Notes: generated from the letters alone by a model not told the origin. A DNA stretch of 64,000 nt from Lacibacter luteus (GCF_004118265.1 NZ_SDHW01000002.1:712245-776244), one strand, 5' to 3'. Counted from the stretch's first letter, positions 16,151 through 26,217 are shown. A program made the numbers and translations.

Positions 16151-16891
16151 ATGTTCACATTTGCTTTATTTAATCTCAAGGGTGGAGTTGGTAAAACAGC
16201 CAGTTGTGTAAATTTTGCGTACCTCGCAGCAAAAGACGGTTACAAAACATTGTTATGGGATATTGATCCGCAGGGAGCAACATCGTTCTATTACAAAGTT
16301 AAGCCCAAGCAAAAAGTGGCAATGAAAGATCTGGTAGGCAAAGATGCAGAATTGGCCGACAGCATCATGGCTACAGAATATGAAAACCTCGATATTATTC
16401 CTGCCGATATTACTGCAAAAGCGCACGATGTAATGATCGATGAAATGCAGGCATCAAAAAAGCGCCTGGCAACTGTGTTGAAGCAATTGAAAAACGATTA
16501 TGATTTTGTGTTCATTGATTGCCCTCCCGGTTTAAGTTCGTTGGCAGAAAATATTTTTAATGCAGCAGATGTTGTGTTGATGCCGATTATTCCAACAACA
16601 CTTTCTGTTCGCACCTATAACATGGTAAAAGATTTTTTTAAAGAGAAGAACATCGATAATAAAAAGATGACTTGCTTTTTTACAATGACCGATCTGCGCC
16701 GTACCATGCACAACGAAGTGATGGAAGAATTATATAAAGACAAACGCTTCTTTGAAAACTATATTCCTTATTTAAGTGATGTAGAAAAAATGGGTGTGCA
16801 CAAAGCTCCGCTTGAAGAATTTGCACGCAGCAGTTATGCAGCACAATGCTATCGTGACTTGTGGGAAGAGATTAAAGAAGGCGTGCTGTAA
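16151..16891 (+). CDS. ParA-family ATPase (orphan)
   Basis: A 246-residue protein with the deviant Walker A FNLKGGVGKTASCVNFAY, DIDPQGATS and IDCPPG, placing it in the ParA/Soj/MinD superfamily. The signature Lys of KGGVGKT and the following DIDPQ are intact, so it should bind ATP as a sandwich dimer. No ParB, parS-like site or partition operon adjoins it, and the neighbours are uvrB and polA, so it is likely a chromosomal orphan ParA that positions cargo rather than a plasmid partition protein. Confidence 0.85.
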   Translation: MFTFALFNLKGGVGKTASCVNFAYLAAKDGYKTLLWDIDPQGATSFYYKVKPKQKVAMKDLVGKDAELADSIMATEYENLDIIPADITAKAHDVMIDEMQASKKRLATVLKQLKNDYDFVFIDCPPGLSSLAENIFNAADVVLMPIIPTTLSVRTYNMVKDFFKEKNIDNKKMTCFFTMTDLRRTMHNEVMEELYKDKRFFENYIPYLSDVEKMGVHKAPLEEFARSSYAAQCYRDLWEEIKEGVL

Positions 16892-17052
16892 CCCTTTGTA
16901 GTACTGCATTTGAGCCAACCGTAAATTTACCGCTTACGGGGTAAGTACTAACCCTGAATTTTTGAAAAACAACTTGTAACAGTTGCATATTAGCGAAACT
17001 GTTTCTACATTTGAACTGTCCAATATTTTTGAAAAAACTAAATCCAAATGTC

Positions 17053-17250
17053 ATGAAAAAACCATTGCGTTTCTTCTCATTCGTATTTTTCCTCTTTGCA
17101 ATTTATTTAAACGTGTTCTATAAGGAAGATTCTTTCTTAGCACGTGTTGTTGCAGGTAAAGCAGAAGTTTCAAAACAACAAACAGCTCAACAGCAAACAA
17201 AGGAAGCGAAGCCTTTGGAAAATGAACTTGCTGAAAACTCAGCTAAGTAA
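17053..17250 (+). CDS. short single-helix membrane or secreted protein, 65 aa
   Basis: The ATG at 17053 (an upstream TTG at 17011 is less plausible) gives a basic N-terminus and one hydrophobic segment (FFSFVFFLFAIYLNVFY), followed by a Gln/Lys/Glu-rich tail (KQQTAQQQTKEAKPLENE). It could be a signal-anchored peptide exposed to the periplasm. No homolog recognised. It precedes polA with a terminator between. Confidence 0.55.
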   Translation: MKKPLRFFSFVFFLFAIYLNVFYKEDSFLARVVAGKAEVSKQQTAQQQTKEAKPLENELAENSAK

Positions 17251-17367
17251 TTCCGTCGTACATATCGTACAACAAGTTTCAATTCGTTAAGCACGTCAAC
17301 GAACCGGCGATCCGTACCCTATATTTTTTGCTGCCGGTGTTGAATTTTCTCATAATGTAAGTTTTGC

Positions 17368-17400
17368 GGAGGTGGTTTCCACCACCTCCTGTATTTTTTT
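17368..17400 (+). terminator. strong hairpin with T-rich tail between the 65-aa gene and polA
   Basis: GGAGGTGGT / ACCACCTCC form a 9-bp perfect stem around TTCC, followed by a T-rich run at 17390-17400. It would isolate polA from the upstream small gene. Confidence 0.8.
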
Positions 17401-17491
17401 GCTTACATGAAAACCACGTTGAAAAAACGGGGCTTTTGTCGTTTATAAAAATTTCTCTTTCTCTCTTTGGCAAGGGTGTTAACTTAGCGGC

Positions 17492-20392
17492 ATGGCCAAT
17501 GATAAAAAAGTTTTTTTGCTCGATGCGTTTGCACTCATCTTTCGTGCATATTATGCACTCATTCGTAATCCACGTAATACATCTAAAGGAAAAAACACCA
17601 ACGCACAGTTTGGTTTTACCAATGCATTGATTGAACTCATCACCAAACAAAAGCCATCACACATGGCTGTTTGTTTTGATACAGCAGCCCCAACAGAACG
17701 TCATACCGATTTTGCAGAATACAAAGCCAACAGGCAAGATGCGCCGGAAGACCTTCTCCTGGCTATTCCTGATATTAAGCGAATCATCAAAGGCTTCAAC
17801 ATTCCGGTTATTGAAAAAGATGGATATGAAGCAGATGATGTAATTGGTACATTGAGTAAACAAGGTGAAGCGGCGGGTTACGAAGTGTATATGGTAACAC
17901 CTGATAAAGATTATGGTCAGCTTGTAACAGAGAAAGTAAAAATTTATAAACCTGCTTACCAGGGTGGCGATGTGGAGATCATGGGCCCTGAAGAGGTGTG
18001 TGCCAAATGGAATATTAAAGAAGTAAGCCAGGTAATTGATATACTGGGTATGATGGGTGATGCAGTAGATAATATTCCCGGCATACCAGGTGTAGGCGAA
18101 AAAACAGCAGCCAAACTTTTAGCTGAATATGGTACATTGGAAAATGTATTAGCCAACGCAGCTAATGTAAAAGGTAAGATGGGCGAAAAAATTGCTGCAG
18201 GAAAAGATCTTGCCATTATGAGTAAGAAACTCGCCACCATTATTACCGATGCACCTGTTGAATTTCATGAAGAAGATTTTCGTTTAAAAGAGTGGAATAA
18301 AGAAGAGTTGAAAGAAGTGTTTGCTGAACTGGAATTTAAAACCATCGGCAAACGTATCCTGGGCGATGACTTTAACGTGTTTTCAACTGCTCCCGTTGCT
18401 GTACAGCGTGATTTGTTTGGAAATATAGTAGACACAACAATGGGCGAAGTAAGAAAGGAATCCAAACCGGCAGCAAAAGCAAATCAACCTGATACAAAAA
18501 CTTCAGTTGAAGAAAAAGAAACAGAAGATGCGGCAGCAGAAGAAGAAGGTTCTTCTGAATTTACCATTGCTTCCAACAACATTCATAATACCGCACACGA
18601 ATACATTGCTGTAACTTCAAAGGATGAATTAAAAAAACTTGTTGAAGAGCTGCTGCAGCAAAAAGAAATTTGTTTTGATACTGAAACAACCGGTATTGAT
18701 GCCAATGATTGTGAATTGGTGGGTATGAGTTTTTCTTATGAGCCACACAAAGCATGGTACATTCCCTGTTCAGCCAACCAGGATGAAACAAAAGCAACAC
18801 TGAAAATTTTTCAACCATTGTTTGCAGATGAAAGTAAAACATGGATCGGGCAGAATATTAAATACGATCTGTTGGTACTGAAATGGTATGAAGTTGAATT
18901 GAAAGGACAACTGTTTGACACCATGCTGGCGCATTATGTAATTGAACCGGATGGCAAACGCAGCATGGATATTCTTAGTGCACAACTGCTCGGTTACGAA
19001 CCTGTGCATATTGAAGAATTAATTGGTAAGAAAGGAAAAACGCAAGGTACCATGCGTGATGTGGAGTTGGAAAAGATAACCGATTACGCAGCGGAAGATG
19101 CAGACATTACCTTGCAAATAAAACATGCGTTGTTTCCCGGCTTGAAAGAGAAAGAAGTAGAGAAAGTTTTTTACGAAGTGGAAAACCCATTGGTAAAAGT
19201 GCTGACCGATATGGAGTTTGAAGGTGTAAAAGTGGATGTGGACTTCTTAAATGATTATTCAAAACAGCTGGAGAAAGATGCGAAGGAAGCTGAGGAAAGA
19301 GTGTACAGTTCATCCGGTTTAAAATTCAATCTTGCTTCGCCAAAACAATTAGGTGAAGTGTTGTTCGATCATTTAAAGCTTGATCCCAAAGCGAAGAAAA
19401 CAAAAACAGGTCAGTACGCAACCGGCGAAGATGTGTTGTTAAAACTTGCACATACAAGTCCGATTGTAGAAGATATTCTTGCTTTCCGTGAGTTGACAAA
19501 ACTGAAATCAACGTATGTTGATGCATTGCCGCAACTGATCAACCGCAAAACAGGTCGTGTGCATACAACATACGGACAAGCTGTTGCAGTTACCGGTCGT
19601 TTGGCAAGTAACAATCCCAACCTGCAAAATATTCCGGTGCGTACAGAACGTGGACGGGAAATACGCAAAGCATTTGTACCACGGGATGAAAATCATTTAC
19701 TGGTGAGCGCCGATTATTCGCAAATTGAATTGCGTATTGTAGCTGCCATCAGTGGCGATCCTGCCATGTGCGATGCATTTATTCAAGGCAAGGATATTCA
19801 TACAGCTACTGCTGCCAAAGTGTATAAGGTTGAAGAGAAAGACGTAACCAAAGAAATGCGTTACAAAGCAAAGAGTGTAAACTTTGGTATCATTTACGGG
19901 CAAGGTGCATTTGGTTTGGCCGATAATTTAGGCATCAGCCGCACCGAAGCAAAGGAGATCATTGATAATTATAAGCGTGAGTTTGCAGGCATTCAAAAGT
20001 ATATGGATGACACGGTGAATTTTGCACGTGAAAATGGTTATGTGGAAACACTCATGGGCCGCAAGCGTTGGTTGCGTGATATTAACTCCAGCAACTTTAC
20101 GGTACGTGGTTATGCGGAACGAAATGCTATCAATTCACCTATCCAGGGAACAGCGGCGGATATGATCAAACTGGCCATGATCAAAACACATGCGGCATTA
20201 AAAAACAGCAAGCTGAAAAGTAAAATGATTTTGCAGGTGCATGATGAATTGATCTTTGATGTAGTAAAAGAAGAAGCAGATGAAATAAAAGCATTGATCA
20301 TTGATTGTATGCAGACCGCTATGCCGCTTACACACGGCGTACCGGTAATTGCAGAAGCCGGTACAGGCGTTAACTGGTTAGAGGCGCATTAA
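17492..20392 (+). CDS. polA: DNA polymerase I
   Basis: A 966-residue polymerase I with all three domains. The N-terminal 5'-nuclease region shows LLDAFALIFRAYYAL, EADDVIGTLS and TPDKDYGQL. After an acidic linker (about residues 320-365) comes the 3'-5' proofreading exonuclease with intact FDTETTGID and DAEDADITLQ (Asp/Glu metal ligands retained). The polymerase shows SADYSQIELRIVAAISG (motif A), VNFGIIYGQGAFGL (motif B) and LQVHDELIFD (motif C). It fills repair gaps and removes RNA primers. The haemoglobin gene starts 1 base after its stop. Confidence 0.97.
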   Translation: MANDKKVFLLDAFALIFRAYYALIRNPRNTSKGKNTNAQFGFTNALIELITKQKPSHMAVCFDTAAPTERHTDFAEYKANRQDAPEDLLLAIPDIKRIIKGFNIPVIEKDGYEADDVIGTLSKQGEAAGYEVYMVTPDKDYGQLVTEKVKIYKPAYQGGDVEIMGPEEVCAKWNIKEVSQVIDILGMMGDAVDNIPGIPGVGEKTAAKLLAEYGTLENVLANAANVKGKMGEKIAAGKDLAIMSKKLATIITDAPVEFHEEDFRLKEWNKEELKEVFAELEFKTIGKRILGDDFNVFSTAPVAVQRDLFGNIVDTTMGEVRKESKPAAKANQPDTKTSVEEKETEDAAAEEEGSSEFTIASNNIHNTAHEYIAVTSKDELKKLVEELLQQKEICFDTETTGIDANDCELVGMSFSYEPHKAWYIPCSANQDETKATLKIFQPLFADESKTWIGQNIKYDLLVLKWYEVELKGQLFDTMLAHYVIEPDGKRSMDILSAQLLGYEPVHIEELIGKKGKTQGTMRDVELEKITDYAAEDADITLQIKHALFPGLKEKEVEKVFYEVENPLVKVLTDMEFEGVKVDVDFLNDYSKQLEKDAKEAEERVYSSSGLKFNLASPKQLGEVLFDHLKLDPKAKKTKTGQYATGEDVLLKLAHTSPIVEDILAFRELTKLKSTYVDALPQLINRKTGRVHTTYGQAVAVTGRLASNNPNLQNIPVRTERGREIRKAFVPRDENHLLVSADYSQIELRIVAAISGDPAMCDAFIQGKDIHTATAAKVYKVEEKDVTKEMRYKAKSVNFGIIYGQGAFGLADNLGISRTEAKEIIDNYKREFAGIQKYMDDTVNFARENGYVETLMGRKRWLRDINSSNFTVRGYAERNAINSPIQGTAADMIKLAMIKTHAALKNSKLKSKMILQVHDELIFDVVKEEADEIKALIIDCMQTAMPLTHGVPVIAEAGTGVNWLEAH

Positions 20393-20393
20393 T

Positions 20394-20780
20394 ATGAAAA
20401 CAGATATTCGCAACAGGGAAGATATCCGTTTGTTAATGGAACGGTTTTACGATAAACTGCTGACCGATAAAAGCATCAGTTATTTGTTTACTGATGTGGC
20501 GAAGATCAATTTAGAGGAGCATTTTCCTGTGCTGGTTGATTTTTGGGATTCGATTTTATTCCAGTCGGACACGTATCAAAAAAATGCTATGAAGCCACAT
20601 CTGGATCTGCATCAGCAATCGCCGTTGGAAGCCCGTCATTTTAAAACATGGCTGGGGTATTTTACAGCAACAGTTGATGAATTGTTTGAAGGCGACAAAG
20701 CAGAGCTGGCAAGGCAACGGGCAACCAGCATTGCTACAATCATGCAGATAAAAATGATTGAAATAAAAAACAAAATTTAA
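20394..20780 (+). CDS. group III truncated haemoglobin
   Basis: A 128-residue 2/2 globin-like protein beginning one base after the polA stop. The pattern DIRLLMERFYDKLLTDK, YLFTDVAKINLEEHFPVL and the heme-proximal His in EARHFKTWLGYF match the group III family of small haem proteins, with the usual long helix G after TVDELFEG. These bind O2, NO or peroxide, and the physiological role is unknown. It is probably co-transcribed with polA by read-through. Confidence 0.85.
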   Translation: MKTDIRNREDIRLLMERFYDKLLTDKSISYLFTDVAKINLEEHFPVLVDFWDSILFQSDTYQKNAMKPHLDLHQQSPLEARHFKTWLGYFTATVDELFEGDKAELARQRATSIATIMQIKMIEIKNKI

Positions 20781-20818
20781 ATTGCTGTATCTCCTGTTAA
20801 CCCGTTGAATAGCTTGTT

Positions 20819-22078
20819 ATGCGTTTGCTTTCGTTATTGTTTTTGATGTTTGTAACAGCTGCGTTATCGGCGCAACAGAAAACCATTCGCTTTATTAACG
20901 GGCAATGGTTTAATGGTATAGGGTTTACTGCTGCAGAATTTTACAGTGTAAATGGCTATCTCACTAAAAATAAACCGGCAGCTGTTGATACGGTTGTTGA
21001 TCTCAAAAATCAGTTTGTAATTCCACCTTTTGGTGAAGCACATAATCATTCTCCTGAAACCGATCAGGATCTGGATGTATACATCGAACGTTATTTGTCT
21101 GATGGTATCTTCTACATTAAAAATCCCAACAGTATTCCCTTTGCAACAAATAAAATTTTAAATCGGTTAAACAAACCAAACAGTGTAGATGTTTTATTTG
21201 CAAATGGTGGTATTACAGCCAATGGTGGGCACCCCTCAACATTATATCCCTACCTGCTCACCACAACCTATAAAAAAGCATTACCCGGCTGGACAGCTAA
21301 AAGCTTTGAAGGAGAAGCCTATTACCTGGTAAATTCAAAAGAAGAGTTAGAAAAGAAATGGCCTTATATACTTGCACAAAAGCCCGGCTTTATTAAGTTC
21401 TATTTAATCTTCTCAGAAGAATATAAGGAGAGAAAAGATGATACAGCATTTAATGGCAAGAAGGGAATTGATCCGGAGCTTGCAAAGATCATTGTAAAAA
21501 AAGCACACGCTGCAGGATTAAAAGTTAGTGCGCATGCAGAAACACCAAACGATTTGAAAGTTGCTTTGCGTGCAGGTGTGGATGAGATCAATCATTTGCC
21601 GGGGTACCAGGTACGTTGGCGTGGAGGTTACACTGCAGAATACTATAAACTTGACAAAAGTACTGTGCGTTTGTTTAAGAAAAAGCGTGTACATGCCGAC
21701 GCAACTTACTCATTATTGAAAACAGAACTGAAACCGATAACTAATGAGCAATACAAGGCACAGGTAAACGTTCAAACCTATAACTTGCAATTATTGAAGA
21801 AATATAAAGTGCCTGTTACAATTGGTTGCGATAGTTATAATCTTACAGCCAAAACAGAAATAGAATATTTGCAATTACTGAATGTTTATAATAATCTGGA
21901 GTTGTTGAAGATGTGGTGCGAAATAACTCCACAAAATATTTTTCCGAAACGCAAAATAGCAGCATTGAGAGAAGGATATGAAGCCAGCTTTCTTGTACTG
22001 AAACAAAATCCTGTTGAATCATTTGATGCATTGTATCATATTGAATTGCGGGTAAAACAAGGTGTAATACTTTGGTAA
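20819..22078 (+). CDS. secreted amidohydrolase-family protein
   Basis: A 419-residue protein with a signal peptide (LLFLMFVTAALSAQQ). The amidohydrolase metal centre is visible: HNHSPETD as HxH-type ligands, SAHAETPND, INHLPGYQ and a late GCDSYN acid. The C-terminus (ALREGYEASFLVLKQNP) is the amidohydrolase strand that returns to the small beta domain. Substrate unknown, and a metal-dependent hydrolase of cyclic amides or esters is likely. It stands alone. Confidence 0.75.
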   Translation: MRLLSLLFLMFVTAALSAQQKTIRFINGQWFNGIGFTAAEFYSVNGYLTKNKPAAVDTVVDLKNQFVIPPFGEAHNHSPETDQDLDVYIERYLSDGIFYIKNPNSIPFATNKILNRLNKPNSVDVLFANGGITANGGHPSTLYPYLLTTTYKKALPGWTAKSFEGEAYYLVNSKEELEKKWPYILAQKPGFIKFYLIFSEEYKERKDDTAFNGKKGIDPELAKIIVKKAHAAGLKVSAHAETPNDLKVALRAGVDEINHLPGYQVRWRGGYTAEYYKLDKSTVRLFKKKRVHADATYSLLKTELKPITNEQYKAQVNVQTYNLQLLKKYKVPVTIGCDSYNLTAKTEIEYLQLLNVYNNLELLKMWCEITPQNIFPKRKIAALREGYEASFLVLKQNPVESFDALYHIELRVKQGVILW

Positions 22079-22278
22079 GCTTGATGTATGTAGTAATAAA
22101 TACCATGAGGCTGTCATTGATTGGTTTAAATTCATCTGAATTGTGCATTTACAAACGTTAGCAAAAAAAGGTTCAGTATTTTTATGTTGCATAAAGTCCA
22201 ATAACTGAACCTGACAATTTTTCCTTGTGCTCTTTAGTTTTAATGGATCGCTTCTTGTTAAGTTCAGTGTAAATTAGT

Positions 22279-24387
22279 ATGAGTACATTAGTTAAATTTT
22301 TAAGCAAGCGGTTGTTCATTTATATGCTGTTTATTCTTATGGGGCTATGCACCATAAGTGTATTGCTGTATAAGATGAACGAAGTGGGAAGAGAAACACT
22401 CAACTCCATTCAGAGGGAACGTACCATTATCAATAATGCAACCAACTTATTATCTGCAGCAGATGAAATGGCTATGGCGGGCCGTGGTTATTACATAACA
22501 GGAGAACAGGATTTTTTTGAAATATATCAACGTACACAGGCAGCTCTGATAGCTGAAACAGACCAATTAACCCGGTATACAACGCAGGCCATTATTTCTA
22601 CAGCAGTAATTAACCATATCAGCATCTTAGTGCATAAACGGATTGCTATCTCAGATAGTGTTGTTGCTTTAACTGCAATAAAAAGCCGACCATCTCCTGA
22701 AAAAATCAAACAATTTATTAAAGAAGGAACTGCGTTTTCAAATCAGTTGCGTAGAAACATTCAGAAGTTTACTGATGAACGGTTACAATTGGTAAAAACA
22801 ATGGAGGAAGAAAACAGAAGTACTGCAGGAAAATTGCAGTTGCTGTTTGCTGCTAATATTATTTCGCTTATACTGGTTGTTGTTATTGGGTATAACTTTT
22901 TATACAAAAGTTTCAGAGCCAGAGCAAAAGCTGAAAAGATAATACAGAGTTACAGGCAAAGCAATCATTTCCTAAACTCACTTGCCGAAGGTGTGGTTGT
23001 ACAAAATAAAAAAGGATATATTCTTGAAGCAAATACTGCTGCAGAACAGATTCTCGGTTTCACAGCAGGGCAAATGCAGGGTAAATCATCATTTGATCAG
23101 TTATGGCGAACAATTAAAGAAGATGGAACAGATTTTCCTGTTGAACAACGGCCTTCGATGCAGGTGCTTACTACCGGCAAACCCCAGGAAAATATAATCA
23201 TGGGAGTGTACAAACCATCGGGTGAATTAAAATGGATAAAAATCAATTCACACCCTGTGTTTTCGGAAAGTGATGGAACGCTGACATCAGTTGTTACAAG
23301 TTTTACAGATATTACTGAAAGCAGAACAGCAAACGAAAAGCTGAAACAAAATGAAACACGCATGCGGCTGGCGCTTGATAAAACGGGCGATAATGCATGG
23401 GAGCATAATTATGAAACAGGCGTTACTTGGTTCTCGGCAGCCAACAATCATTTTCTCGGCTATACTGCAGAAGAATTAAACGAAACAGAGAATGAAGATA
23501 AGTGGTGGAATAATACGCATCGGGATGATAAACATCTCTTGATTAAAAATGATGAAGAATATCGGCAAGGCATTCGAGACAGTCATTCGATTGAATACCG
23601 CATTTATCATAAAGACGGTTCAATGAAGTGGGTACTCGACAGAGGTATTGTTATTGAACGATCTGCAGAGGGAAGACCTTTGCTGATAGTAGGAACACAT
23701 ACCGACATTAGTAAAGAAAAACTGCTGCAGCAAAAACTGGTGCTGCAAGAACAGCAAAAGAAAACAGAGATTATTGAAGCAGTTATACAGGCGCAGGAAC
23801 GTGAACGTTCTGAAATTGCATACGAATTGCACGAAAATATCAACCAGGTTTTATCGTCGGGAAAAATGATGCTCGACTTTGTTGCAACAGCAGATGAAAG
23901 CACTAACAACTACATTACACAGATCAAAAAAAATATTGGCGAAGCAGTTAATGAAATAAGGAGGATCAGTCAGTCAATTAACCCAAAATCGTTAGAGCTT
24001 GTGGGCTTAAGTGGAGCTATTGATGATTTACTGGGCAGGATCAACAGCGATCAAAAACTATCTATTTCTTATTATACAGAAGCATTTGATGAAACAAAGA
24101 AATACAATGCAGATGCTGAGCTAACTGTTTTCCGGATAGTACAGGAACAGATGATTAATATTATCCGCCATTCAAATGCAACTGATGTAACCATCGATCT
24201 CTCTTCAGATGATCATGAACTTTCGCTTTCGATTATTGATAATGGCATAGGAACCGATCTTTCATCAATACAAAAAGGACTTGGTTTCAGAAATATTGTT
24301 AACCGTGCAGAGCATTACAACGGTCATGTAACCATTGATTCTGCGCCCGGCAAAGGATGCAGGCTCGAACTTCATATTCCCGCCTGA
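22279..24387 (+). CDS. sensor histidine kinase with CHASE3-like and two PAS domains
   Basis: A 702-residue membrane kinase. TM1 is near residues 12-32, followed by a helical periplasmic CHASE3-like domain, then TM2 (LLFAANIISLILVVVIGYNF, about 190-210). Two PAS domains follow (VQNKKGYILEANTAAE; then a PAS_3-type with a YRIYHKDGSMKWVLDRG PAC). The kinase core is of the NarX/DesK (HisKA_3-like) class: ERERSEIAYELHENINQ carries the phospho-accepting His, VQEQMINIIRHSNA is the N-box, and DNGIGTD plus GLGFRNIV the G1/G2 boxes. No response regulator gene is nearby, so its partner is elsewhere. Confidence 0.88.
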   Translation: MSTLVKFLSKRLFIYMLFILMGLCTISVLLYKMNEVGRETLNSIQRERTIINNATNLLSAADEMAMAGRGYYITGEQDFFEIYQRTQAALIAETDQLTRYTTQAIISTAVINHISILVHKRIAISDSVVALTAIKSRPSPEKIKQFIKEGTAFSNQLRRNIQKFTDERLQLVKTMEEENRSTAGKLQLLFAANIISLILVVVIGYNFLYKSFRARAKAEKIIQSYRQSNHFLNSLAEGVVVQNKKGYILEANTAAEQILGFTAGQMQGKSSFDQLWRTIKEDGTDFPVEQRPSMQVLTTGKPQENIIMGVYKPSGELKWIKINSHPVFSESDGTLTSVVTSFTDITESRTANEKLKQNETRMRLALDKTGDNAWEHNYETGVTWFSAANNHFLGYTAEELNETENEDKWWNNTHRDDKHLLIKNDEEYRQGIRDSHSIEYRIYHKDGSMKWVLDRGIVIERSAEGRPLLIVGTHTDISKEKLLQQKLVLQEQQKKTEIIEAVIQAQERERSEIAYELHENINQVLSSGKMMLDFVATADESTNNYITQIKKNIGEAVNEIRRISQSINPKSLELVGLSGAIDDLLGRINSDQKLSISYYTEAFDETKKYNADAELTVFRIVQEQMINIIRHSNATDVTIDLSSDDHELSLSIIDNGIGTDLSSIQKGLGFRNIVNRAEHYNGHVTIDSAPGKGCRLELHIPA

Positions 24388-24431
24388 TAGCTGTCAGTTA
24401 ATTCTGCAGGTCATCATTATTCAGATGGCTT

Positions 24432-24439
24432 TAACTTTG
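24432..24439 (+). promoter_or_regulatory. TAACTTTG box upstream of the DsbA-like gene
   Basis: An exact match to the TAnnTTTG -7 consensus, 17 bases before the start codon. No convincing -33 element is seen at the usual distance. Confidence 0.35.
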
Positions 24440-24456
24440 CTGCTTACATTTATACA

Positions 24457-25119
24457 ATGCAACCTTTACTTATTTATTGTTACGATGCTTATTGCGGATG
24501 GTGCTATGGTTTCAGTTCCGTAATGAAAAAAATTGATGCGGCATACGGAGACCGTTTGCAGATAGAAGTGTTAAGCGGCGGAATGATCTTGCCCGAACAG
24601 CCTGTACACATAAGTGCAACAGCAGAATATATAAAAGGCGCTTACAAAACAGTGGAAGAGTACACGGGAATAAAGTTTGGTGAAGATTATCTCTGGCACA
24701 TCAACAATCCCGATCAAAGCGATTGGTTTCCTTCATCAGAAAAGCCGGCGATTGCACTTTGTATTTTTAAGGAACTGTTTCCCGATCAACAGGTAAGCTT
24801 TGCCTCCGATCTGCAATACAGTCTGCATTACGAAGGAAGAGATTTGACCGATAATGAAGCATACCGTCATTTGCTGGAGAAATACAATATACCTGTTGAT
24901 GATTTTTACAGCAAGCTTGCGTCGGAAGAATATCGAGAGAAAGCATATTACGAATTTCAGCTCTGCAAACAATTACAGGTATCCGGTTTTCCACAGGTAT
25001 TAATGCAGTTGACCGAATCGAAATTTCATTTGCTTGCAAAAGGTTATACCGATTACGATACACTTGCAAAGCGCATTCATCTTGTTTTAACCGAAGTGGA
25101 AAACAATTCTTACAACTAA
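24457..25119 (+). CDS. DsbA-family protein (FrnE-like thioredoxin fold)
   Basis: A 220-residue DsbA-fold protein lacking an obvious signal peptide. CYDAYCGWCYGF carries the CxxC (CGWC) pair next to the catalytic helix, and GFPQVLMQ supplies the cis-Pro loop. Such cytoplasmic FrnE-type relatives are disulfide isomerases or 2-hydroxychromene-like isomerases. A TAnnTTTG-type box lies just upstream at 24432. The PfkB gene follows after 13 bases. Confidence 0.8.
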   Translation: MQPLLIYCYDAYCGWCYGFSSVMKKIDAAYGDRLQIEVLSGGMILPEQPVHISATAEYIKGAYKTVEEYTGIKFGEDYLWHINNPDQSDWFPSSEKPAIALCIFKELFPDQQVSFASDLQYSLHYEGRDLTDNEAYRHLLEKYNIPVDDFYSKLASEEYREKAYYEFQLCKQLQVSGFPQVLMQLTESKFHLLAKGYTDYDTLAKRIHLVLTEVENNSYN

Positions 25120-25132
25120 CACAACGCATTAC

Positions 25133-26047
25133 ATGATACTTACAGTAACCCTTAATCCCTGCATTGATAAAAGTTCGCAGGCTGAACAATTGAAACCTGA
25201 AAGCAAACTCCGTTGCACCGAAGTGGTGAATGAGCCCGGTGGTGGTGGCATTAATGTAAGTAAAGCATTGAAGCGATTGGAAACATCTTCAGTGGCATTG
25301 TTTCCTGCAGGCGGACATAATGGTGATATGTTATGTTCCTTGTTGCGTGAAGAAGAATTGGAGTTTCATGCTGTAGATACAAAAGTAGAAACAAGAGAGA
25401 ATTGGATCATTCTTGAAACATCAACCGTTAATCAATACCGTTTTACATTTCCCGGCAGAGAAGTGCAGGAAGAAACAATTAAAACATTGATTGATCAGAT
25501 ACGCAACTTCACACCCGAGTATGTGATTGCAAGCGGAAGTTTACCTCCCGGCTTGCCCGATCATTTTTATGGATTGATCGTAAAAAATGCAAAAGCTGTT
25601 GGTGCAAAATGTATTGTTGATACAAGTGGTCCAGCATTACAGGCATTACAAGGCAAAGGCGCTTACCTCATTAAACCAAATATTGGCGAGCTGTGTAAAA
25701 TGCTGAATGTAGAGTGGCTTGATAAGAATGAAGTGCCTGATGCAGCTCAACAAGCAATACGTGATGGTTTTGCAGAATTGATTGCCGTAAGTATGGGTCC
25801 TGATGGTGCATGGTTGGTAAGTCAAGAGGAACGTTATTTTGCAGCTGCACCAAAGGTTGAGAAGCGAAGCACTGTTGGTGCAGGCGATAGTATGGTGGCG
25901 GGCATGACGTATATGTTACAACAGCAACGTTCATTAAAAGAAGTCATCAGTTTTGGTGTGTCCTGTGGCAGCGCTGCCACTATGAACGAAGGCACACAGT
26001 TGTTTAAAAAAGCAGATGCGGAACGCCTGTTTGCAGGCATGGACTGA
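25133..26047 (+). CDS. PfkB-family sugar kinase (phosphofructokinase 2 type)
   Basis: A 304-residue ribokinase-superfamily enzyme closest by pattern to 6-phosphofructokinase II/1-phosphofructokinase: LTVTLNPCIDK at the start, PGGGGINVSKALKRL, ASGSLPPGLP, and the catalytic VGAGDSMVAGM with Asp as base. It phosphorylates a hexose phosphate (fructose-6-P or tagatose-6-P). The two options cannot be told apart by motif. It is spaced 13 bases from the DsbA-like gene. Confidence 0.85.
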   Translation: MILTVTLNPCIDKSSQAEQLKPESKLRCTEVVNEPGGGGINVSKALKRLETSSVALFPAGGHNGDMLCSLLREEELEFHAVDTKVETRENWIILETSTVNQYRFTFPGREVQEETIKTLIDQIRNFTPEYVIASGSLPPGLPDHFYGLIVKNAKAVGAKCIVDTSGPALQALQGKGAYLIKPNIGELCKMLNVEWLDKNEVPDAAQQAIRDGFAELIAVSMGPDGAWLVSQEERYFAAAPKVEKRSTVGAGDSMVAGMTYMLQQQRSLKEVISFGVSCGSAATMNEGTQLFKKADAERLFAGMD

Positions 26048-26134
26048 TTTCCATAGAAACAACTCCACCTGAAGTAGTACACAAACGAATTCTTCTACCG
26101 TTAAAGATTCCAAAGTTCGATAAGAAAAAAAGTT

Positions 26135-26167
26135 ATGAAAGGAACACTCAAACGTGTAAAAAAATAA
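26135..26167 (+). other. possible 10-codon ORF (MKGTLKRVKK) with downstream terminator
   Basis: An ATG preceded by an A-rich leader opens ten codons ending TAA, only 19 bases before a strong terminator hairpin at 26187. A Lys/Arg-rich peptide or leader is conceivable, or the locus may be a small RNA whose 3' end is the terminator. Nothing here proves translation. Confidence 0.25.
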
Positions 26168-26186
26168 TCGGCCATTAGCCTTTTAC

Positions 26187-26217
26187 AGCCCCTTGTTTTG
26201 CAAGGGGCTTTTTTTAT
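26187..26217 (+). terminator. strong intrinsic terminator between PfkB and bestrophin genes
   Basis: AGCCCCTTG / CAAGGGGCT form a 9-bp stem around TTTTG, followed by eight T residues. It ends either the PfkB mRNA or a small transcript starting after 26048. Confidence 0.9.

Noticed and set aside
18430..18600. Frameshift or insertion in polA
   Set aside because: The acidic low-complexity stretch is an in-frame linker between the nuclease and exonuclease domains; all downstream motifs are intact.
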